Part shown: positions 7,606-12,092 of the stretch, piece after piece
How the letters are laid out: every line of letters begins with the position of its first letter
How positions within the stretch are numbered: position 1 is the stretch's first letter
Source of the DNA: an uncultured Rhodanobacter sp.
Lineage (GTDB): Bacteria > Pseudomonadota > Gammaproteobacteria > Xanthomonadales > Rhodanobacteraceae
Direction: 5' to 3'
DNA: 12,092 nucleotides
Assembly (NCBI GenBank): GCA_903827735.1
Contig: CAIKJM010000046.1
Location: 1 to 12,092 of the forward strand
The notes under the pieces: model-generated
What the model saw: the letters and a program-made list of their open reading frames with translations, nothing else
Told to the model about the DNA's origin: nothing
Database searches by the model: none
Made by a program: the position numbers and the translations under genes

Positions 7606-7740
7606 GCCGCTCGGTGGGTGCTGAGGCGCAGATAAAAGGATAAGAGCCAGTCAGCTCTGACATTGCCCCCCCAGGAAGTTCAAGTAACGTCTGCTTCGAA
7701 ATTGTCCAGTGAGACGGCTCTAAAAATGGGCGAGCAAGGC

Positions 7741-8226
7741 TCACATCAGCCCTCTCCCGGCCATGCTCACCGTGCTGCCGGCGCTGACCACCACATGGTC
7801 CAGCACCCGCACGCCCACCATCTTCAGAGCTTCGATCAGTTCGCGAGTGATTGCCCGATCTGCAACTGAGGGCTCCGCCACACCCGACGGGTGGTTGTGT
7901 GCCAGGATGGCGGCACTGGCGTTGATGTTAAGTGCTGCTCTGACGACTTCCCGCGGGTAGACGCTCGCCCCGTCGATGGTGCCGGTGAAGAGCTTTTCGA
8001 TGCCAAGGATCCGATGACGATTGTCCAGCCAGAGGATGTGGAACTCCTCGTGTAAGAGTGCGCCTAAGCGCATGCGGAGGAAGTCGCTTGCGTCATTGGG
8101 GTTGCCGATGCTGCCTTGGCGTTCGAGCTTCGCTTGGAGGATGGCTTCGGCGGCGGCCAGCACGTCGTGCTCCGTGGTCTTGCCGGTGAGTTTGTAGTTG
8201 CCTTTGCCGTCGCGGATAAGTCCCAT
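7741..8226 (-). CDS. radC: Short RadC-like JAB/MPN-domain protein
   Basis: The 161-residue protein is the C-terminal JAB/MPN domain of RadC. The zinc-site pattern H-N-H-P-S-G-x4-S-x2-D is complete (His110, His112, Ser120, Asp123), and the expected upstream Glu is at about 61 (EEFHILWLD). Further RadC signatures are GTIDGASVYPREVVRAAL and the ending LDHVVVSAG. The helix-hairpin-helix N-terminus of the ~220-residue chromosomal RadC is missing. This shorter form is typical of plasmids, integrative elements and genomic islands; its biological role is unsettled and the old DNA-repair label is doubtful. I chose the ATG at 8226 because GGGGAG (8234-8239) lies 7 bases upstream. A GTG at 8262 would add 12 residues that do not look like the family. 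The gene is divergent from the DUF4238 gene, with ~300 bp between them. Confidence 0.9.
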   Translation of the reverse strand: MGLIRDGKGNYKLTGKTTEHDVLAAAEAILQAKLERQGSIGNPNDASDFLRMRLGALLHEEFHILWLDNRHRILGIEKLFTGTIDGASVYPREVVRAALNINASAAILAHNHPSGVAEPSVADRAITRELIEALKMVGVRVLDHVVVSAGSTVSMAGRGLM

Positions 8227-8419
8227 CTGTGTTCTCCCCGACGCGGGATGCGCCGTGGGCACCGGGAAGCGAAACAGGAAAAGGGCAGCAGCACCCGGAG
8301 GCGGTCGCTATGCGATCGGTGGAGGGCAGGAACAAAGTGGATGAGGGCACCCTTGCGCTGGGCGACTGTGAAGCAAACCTTGCCCATGAACGCGAAGACC
8401 GGTTCGGAGGACAGCCAGT

Positions 8420-8438
8420 AAAGTGCTAAGAGCACTTT
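8420..8438. promoter_or_regulatory. Perfect 8-bp palindrome, possible operator or hairpin
   Basis: AAAGTGCT and AGCACTTT are perfect inverted copies around the spacer AAG. They lie just downstream of a possible minus-strand -10 box in the shared region between radC and the DUF4238 gene. A repressor site is the simplest reading. There is no T-run on either side, so it is not a good terminator. Confidence 0.45.
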
Positions 8439-8439
8439 G

Positions 8440-8469
8440 GCTATATCGTGTAAACCGTGAACCAGTCAA
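8440..8469 (-). promoter_or_regulatory. Candidate sigma-70-type promoter for the radC-side transcript
   Basis: Reading the minus strand, TTGACT (8469-8464) is followed after 18 bases by TATAGC (8445-8440). This gives 5/6 and 4/6 agreement with the -35 and -10 consensus. Transcription would begin inside the palindrome at 8420-8438 and leave a ~200-base untranslated leader ahead of radC. The assignment is tentative. Confidence 0.35.
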
Positions 8470-8522
8470 AGCGAACCGCTCTCAGCTTGAAGACTTTTTG
8501 GCGGATGGATACGAGAACATAA

Positions 8523-9437
8523 ATGTCCAATCTCACTCGCATGCAGCATTACGTCTGGCGCAAATACCTCCGGGCTTGGGCCCCCAATGATCGGATATGG
8601 TGTCTTCGCGAAAATGAAGTTTTCAATCCAAATCTGATGAAGGTGGCGCAGGAGCGGGACTTCTACAAACTCCATGACCTCACGCTTGAGGAAGTGAAGT
8701 TTCTGGAGGACTTTTGTAAAGGTCAGCGCGAACCGCTTCGCGACCTAAACCTTAAGTGGGTGAAATATTTCACCATCTTGTTTGAGCTACAACGGAAGCT
8801 CATTGCCCAGGGCCAACCCGCGGATGAGGTCGGGCGCATCATTGATCGAGCGGCCATCGAACAGGAAGACATTCTCCACGGGCGGATTGAACAGGATGCG
8901 GTGGCTAGCTTAGAAGCGCTACTGGCTGGAGACGCATCGTTCTTTCATATTTCCAGGAAAAAGTCCGCCTTCCTCTACTTTCTTGCCAACCAATACACGC
9001 GGACCAAAAAACTTAAGTCGAAAGCCTTGGAAGGACCCGGCAAGATCACAGCCGTCAGCCCAGAAAATATCTGGAACGCGCTGTCACAAATCATCGCCAC
9101 TAGCATCGGTCAGAACCTGCTTGCCTATTCGTATCAGCTCTATTTTCTTCGACCGGAAGGTAACGAGGTTTTCATCACTGGCGACCAACCCGTGATCAAT
9201 CTGCACGGCACCTACGTGGCGCCGACGGAAGCACCGAAAGAACTGGATCTCTACTACCCCATCTCACCGAAGCTTGCTGTCTTGGTCGCATCTGAGCCAC
9301 CCGAGAACTCGGCTCTGACGGACGAGGAAGTCAGGGCCTACAACCGACACATGCAACTTCAATCGCACTCCATGCTATTCGCCCATGAGGCCAACGTGTT
9401 GGAGCCATTTCGACCGCAGGCTGCCGAAGTTGGATGA
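8523..9437 (+). CDS. DUF4238-type protein
   Basis: The protein has 304 residues and no signal peptide. Its N-terminus QHYVWRKYLRAWA (residues 8-20) follows the DUF4238 opening 'HYVPxxYLRxFA', except that Trp replaces the usual Pro. RIWCLRENEVFN and RDFYKL come next, as in that family. Near the C-terminus, FITGDQPVINL (217-227, Asp221) and YYPISPKLAVLV (244-255) match the family's 'F(I/V)TSDNPV' and 'PxSPxxAxxx' stretches. The function of DUF4238 is not established to my knowledge; members are frequent in accessory and defence-type regions. The ATG at 8523 has only a weak purine-rich site upstream (GAGA, 8512-8515). The Met at residue 7 is an alternative start. The gene converges on the HEPN gene, with 84 bp between their ends. 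That gap holds a weak stem (9488-9493/9500-9505) without a T-run. Confidence 0.8.
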   Translation: MSNLTRMQHYVWRKYLRAWAPNDRIWCLRENEVFNPNLMKVAQERDFYKLHDLTLEEVKFLEDFCKGQREPLRDLNLKWVKYFTILFELQRKLIAQGQPADEVGRIIDRAAIEQEDILHGRIEQDAVASLEALLAGDASFFHISRKKSAFLYFLANQYTRTKKLKSKALEGPGKITAVSPENIWNALSQIIATSIGQNLLAYSYQLYFLRPEGNEVFITGDQPVINLHGTYVAPTEAPKELDLYYPISPKLAVLVASEPPENSALTDEEVRAYNRHMQLQSHSMLFAHEANVLEPFRPQAAEVG

Positions 9438-9521
9438 TCTGACACGTTTTGGCCGCGATCTGTCGCCCCAATGTCAGGTTCTTATGGACGCGCTTAAGGG
9501 CGCGTGAGCTGCGGACACATG

Positions 9522-10265
9522 TCAGTTTCCCTGATCGGTCTCGTCGTGAGCGTGCCTCGATAAAGACGTCATCTGCTCCTCGAGCACCCGCGCACGTTGG
9601 TCAAGCTCGTGCTGCATACTTTCAAAGACTCGTTCGACGCTGTCGTGGCCCACGGGCTGAGTGCCGTAAATCGTGGTCTCGAACATGTAGGCATAGCGGT
9701 TGAGCACGTCTTTCGCGCGTGCGAGCAGATTTTCCACCTGTTCAACGAGAAGCGGGGGCAGCCTGGACGGGTCCCCTTGCTTCATCAGCTCGGCGTTTCG
9801 ATGGGCCAGCAGGTTACCGCGATAGACATACAACGCCTTGACGTCGGCATCGTCGTAAATGGAGCAGTTCTTGATGTCTCGTTCCAGCTGATCAAGATTT
9901 GGTTTGGCCGCATCCTCTGTGATCCATTTTGCGAATGGATCACCCGGACGCCGCCTCGCCACTTGGTCTTTGCCGAACAAGGGGAGGTGATCGCGGATGG
10001 CGATCAACCACGAGCGCAGATGAAGCCCCTTTTGATCGTTCTCGTAGGCGCGTGCCAAACACATGAGCGCAGTGCGCTGATGGGCGATCCGTGTGTAGTG
10101 CCAAAACGTATAGGCCTCTGCGGTTACCTGAGGCCATTTTTCCATTTGCGCTTCAAGAGCGTGGCATTGGTCCCAATGGATATGGGCGTCAACGATGTCT
10201 TGGGACAGCCCGCGGAGCAGGCGTCCAAATTCGTCGTCGCCCTGGATCGTGATGTTCAAGGCCAT
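9522..10265 (-). CDS. AbiU2-like HEPN-domain protein
   Basis: The 247-residue protein looks mostly helical. The stretch ALYVYRGNLLAHRNA (144-158) contains Arg149 and His155 in the R-x(4-6)-H pattern of HEPN ribonucleases, in the form seen in AbiU2-like proteins ('LRNxxxAHxDA'). Further AbiU2-like features are a first helix block with AYTFWHYTRIAHQRTALMCLARAYE (51-75) and the stretch VENLLARAKDVLNRYAYMF (177-195). HEPN proteins of this kind usually cut RNA during phage infection or as toxins; AbiU is an abortive-infection system of lactococci. The C-terminal 40 residues are rich in Glu, Gln and Arg and may form a coiled coil. The start at 10265 is the first possible one, since a TGA lies in frame just upstream; its ribosome-binding site is poor. 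The gene follows the HNH gene after 57 bp on the same strand, so an operon is likely. Activity is inferred from the motif. Confidence 0.78.
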   Translation of the reverse strand: MALNITIQGDDEFGRLLRGLSQDIVDAHIHWDQCHALEAQMEKWPQVTAEAYTFWHYTRIAHQRTALMCLARAYENDQKGLHLRSWLIAIRDHLPLFGKDQVARRRPGDPFAKWITEDAAKPNLDQLERDIKNCSIYDDADVKALYVYRGNLLAHRNAELMKQGDPSRLPPLLVEQVENLLARAKDVLNRYAYMFETTIYGTQPVGHDSVERVFESMQHELDQRARVLEEQMTSLSRHAHDETDQGN

Positions 10266-10322
10266 GCGCCATCATACGACCGCTCAACTCCGGAACCCCG
10301 TGTCTGCTAGGAACGGGGCAGA

Positions 10323-11570
10323 TTAGGAGAGACCCGCCCGAGTGCGCCCCTCGTCCAACAGCTTAGGGACCACCGCCGCAATGAGGTATTCCGCAAGGGT
10401 TTGTCGCTCCGTGCGACGCTCTTCGTAGTGAACAGTGTAGATGACAGGGGCGGCACCCAGGGGAAGGGCGACTCCTTCTGCGAGTATGATGCCTTGGAAT
10501 GGCGTTCCGAAAAGTCGGATGCCGAACAAAATGTTGAAGGTGCCATCCGGCTGAGCCACGGGCCACAGCATGGCCAGATGGACAGGTCGCTGGTCCTGGG
10601 TAAAGATCCTTTCCATCTTCGGGTCGACCCACCCTTGCGCGTTGATTTGGGGGCTGCCTGTATTGATCGCTTGCTTGACCAGATCAAATGCTGCAAGCCG
10701 CACGATAGCTTGGCCGTATTCCTGGCAGACGTGGTTCACGCCGGTCTTTGCCATGGCGCGGTGAACCAGGTTCATGTCCATGGTCATCCCAATGTGCACA
10801 TCCGGTTTCTCCGTGGACTGCGATGTAAACGTAGGCTGCTTTTGCAACAGGTCTAAAACCATCCGGGCGTTGTTCAAAATCGCCGACAGATCGTCTTGCG
10901 GGAGCACTCGCACCACCAGCTGGCCTTCTGCGCGCAGGAACAGGCGCGACACATAAATCCAATCAGGCTTTGCTGTCTTCGACGGGGTCAGTGTTTCACG
11001 CCAAACCCCGATGGCGGGTAGCTGCTTTTCGGTCGTCGTTTCGGTCTGGCCATATTTGGAGCCGTCCCACGCAAACGTGGTGATGTGGAAGGACGTGCTG
11101 GACTCGGTCTTTTCTTTCACGATGACGTGGACCGCATCCGTCAGTGTTGACGCCAGCTTGGCCACGAACGCCTGCATGTCGTCGGCGTCGGTGGCTTGCA
11201 CCGGGCACATGATCCCGTTGAATAGCATCTGCGGACGAACCCGGAACTTACCACCGGCGACGATCTCCATTTCCTCAACCAAATGGCTTATGGGGTCTGC
11301 CATTTCCACCACGTTGGAGTCGAGTTGGGGAGCACCTCCGTCCCGACGCCCCTGGGTCATCAGGAAAATACGAGCCAAGGCCGCAGGGGAGCGCCGCATG
11401 AGTGCCTGGTCCAAGGGGCCAAACACCTTGGTGTTGCAGTGCCCGCAAACCAAGTCTTCCAGTTGAAATGCATCGTCCCCTCCCAGGCCAGCGGGGAAGA
11501 TATGTTCTTTGGTAAATGGGCCAGTGCTCGGGCAATAGATGCAGGTAGTGGTATTGAGTGTGACGGCCAT
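10323..11570 (-). CDS. HNH-type nuclease-domain protein with long uncharacterised C-terminus
   Basis: The protein has 415 residues. The first ~55 residues form an HNH-type zinc head: CIYC (Cys10, Cys13), KEHIFP (Glu22, His23), and CGHCN (Cys42, Cys45, Asn46). The paired cysteines should hold a structural zinc, and His23 and Asn46 would be the catalytic residues of the ββα-metal fold, as in the HNH_5 type. The remaining ~350 residues are not a family I can name. They contain mixed stretches such as FHITTFAWDGSKYGQ, WIYVSRLFLRAEGQLVVRVLP and HLAMLWPVAQPDGTFNILFGIRLFG, which suggest beta sheets. No signal peptide or membrane segment is visible. The start at 11570 has a weak AGGT upstream. The gene lies 46 bp after the partial gene and 57 bp before the HEPN gene, all on the minus strand. 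A hairpin (10296-10318, stem CCCCGT) lies in the gap before the HEPN gene. DNA cutting is expected from the fold but not shown. Confidence 0.8.
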   Translation of the reverse strand: MAVTLNTTTCIYCPSTGPFTKEHIFPAGLGGDDAFQLEDLVCGHCNTKVFGPLDQALMRRSPAALARIFLMTQGRRDGGAPQLDSNVVEMADPISHLVEEMEIVAGGKFRVRPQMLFNGIMCPVQATDADDMQAFVAKLASTLTDAVHVIVKEKTESSTSFHITTFAWDGSKYGQTETTTEKQLPAIGVWRETLTPSKTAKPDWIYVSRLFLRAEGQLVVRVLPQDDLSAILNNARMVLDLLQKQPTFTSQSTEKPDVHIGMTMDMNLVHRAMAKTGVNHVCQEYGQAIVRLAAFDLVKQAINTGSPQINAQGWVDPKMERIFTQDQRPVHLAMLWPVAQPDGTFNILFGIRLFGTPFQGIILAEGVALPLGAAPVIYTVHYEERRTERQTLAEYLIAAVVPKLLDEGRTRAGLS

Positions 11571-11616
11571 GTTGGGTTACCTAGCAAGAGCGATCTGTCA
11601 GGGGTGGACTTGGAGT

Positions 11617-12092
11617 CTACGGGGATCCAACTAGCCGACGGGGAAATGGTCGCAGCCGGGCGACGGCCTCGCATGGTTCGGGGCCGTTAAGGCCCACCGC
11701 CGGAACCGATGCCATTTCCGGCATCGAAGCTTTGATCCATTCGCACTCGACCGTCTGGCTCACGGCCATCAACGGCTCGACCGCCTCCGGGCTCATGGTC
11801 ACGAAGGACCCCAATGCCGCCCGTAACCGCTGGTTAGCTTCCGCCTGCTGCATCTTCAACTCAGCTTCGTCACCGGCAAAATTGTCCAAATACACCTGAT
11901 GCGAGCGCAGGGTCGCCTTCATGGATTGAACGCGACGCTGGCAGGCCTCGAACTGATTGATCAGCGTTCGCCATGCGTCTGGTTTGGCATCATCACCACC
12001 GCCAAACGCGCGTGCAGTGACAACCTGCCACCGATGGTTTGCTTCCCACCGTTCGAGTTTTTCTTTTGCAACTATTCGCTGAGCGCGGCATG
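11617..12092 (-). CDS. Unrecognised protein, C-terminal part (5' end outside window)
   Basis: The minus-strand frame is open from the right edge to a TAG at 11617-11619, giving at least 158 residues. The ATG at 11922 is only an internal methionine, because the frame stays open upstream through residues such as EKLERWEANHRW and DAWRTLINQFEACQRR. I do not recognise the family. The visible part is rich in charged residues, Gln and Ala (GDEAELKMQQAEANQRLRAA) and likely forms helices, perhaps a coiled coil. It ends in a Pro/Arg-rich tail. No transmembrane segment is seen. It is the first visible gene of the minus-strand group, 46 bp before the HNH gene, so it may belong to the same operon and system. 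The full gene must be read outside this window. Confidence 0.65.
   Translation of the reverse strand, partial: CRAQRIVAKEKLERWEANHRWQVVTARAFGGGDDAKPDAWRTLINQFEACQRRVQSMKATLRSHQVYLDNFAGDEAELKMQQAEANQRLRAALGSFVTMSPEAVEPLMAVSQTVECEWIKASMPEMASVPAVGLNGPEPCEAVARLRPFPRRLVGSP

Noticed and set aside
7663..7869. Plus-strand 68-codon frame overlapping the radC 3' end
   Set aside because: Most of it is the antisense of radC, and the start has no ribosome-binding site.
8064..8435. Minus-strand frame starting with GTG at 8435 and running into radC in another frame
   Set aside because: It overlaps radC for more than half its length and has no recognisable features; the upstream part is better seen as leader.
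9488..9505. Stem ACGCGC/GCGCGT between the DUF4238 and HEPN genes as a terminator
   Set aside because: The stem is short and there is no T-run on either strand.
9597..10310. Plus-strand 237-codon frame opposite the HEPN gene
   Set aside because: The minus-strand frame has the HEPN motif and family-like composition; the plus-strand product has none and is an antisense shadow.
10296..10318. Hairpin CCCCGT/ACGGGG in the gap between the HNH and HEPN genes as a terminator
   Set aside because: There is no T-run after it on the minus strand and the loop is 11 bases; it could slow transcription but is not a supported terminator.
1..12092. CRISPR array, tRNA, rRNA or riboswitch
   Set aside because: I found no regularly spaced repeats of CRISPR type, no tRNA-like cloverleaf and no known riboswitch core by reading; the only repeats are the IS ends and the RHS-internal ones.

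Overview
The window looks like accessory DNA of a fairly GC-rich Gram-negative proteobacterium. A gammaproteobacterium such as a member of the Xanthomonadales or a pseudomonad is my best guess, from the style of the exported RHS protein, the IS21-type element and the short RadC protein. No rRNA, tRNA or other phylogenetic marker is present, so this assignment is weak. No housekeeping gene is visible.

Left part (1-2030): the 3' half of an IS21-family insertion sequence, with the C-terminal part of the transposase IstA, the complete overlapping ATPase helper IstB, and a strong intrinsic terminator. Further right lies a ~46-bp imperfect inverted repeat around a 3-bp spacer (1933-2027). It looks like two IS21 ends meeting tail to head, as in the reactive junction of a tandem IS21 dimer. 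A further copy of the inner repeat lies at 1708-1736. From 2028 to 2614 there is only degenerate sequence with short open stretches and no convincing gene.

Centre (2615-7605): a polymorphic-toxin locus. A 1542-residue secreted RHS/YD-repeat protein has a signal peptide, an N-terminal RHS-associated domain, a long YD-repeat shell, an RHS core ending in paired DPxGL motifs, and a 180-residue variable tip. An AT-rich 118-residue gene follows after 5 bp, with its ribosome-binding site inside the last codons of the RHS gene. It is most simply the cognate immunity protein.

Right part (7741-12092): a probable defence or mobile-island block. A short RadC-like JAB/MPN-domain gene (minus strand) is divergent from a DUF4238-type gene (plus strand). 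DUF4238 converges on a minus-strand array of three closely spaced genes. In transcription order these are a partial gene entering from the right edge, a 415-residue protein with an HNH-type zinc/nuclease head, and a 247-residue HEPN protein resembling AbiU2. The last two pair a putative DNA-cutting domain with a putative RNA-cutting domain, and they are the best candidate here for an undescribed anti-phage system.

Overall the segment combines an IS, a toxin-immunity cassette and defence-type genes, which fits a genomic island or other accessory hot spot. All functional statements rest on motif recognition by eye; no database search was run.
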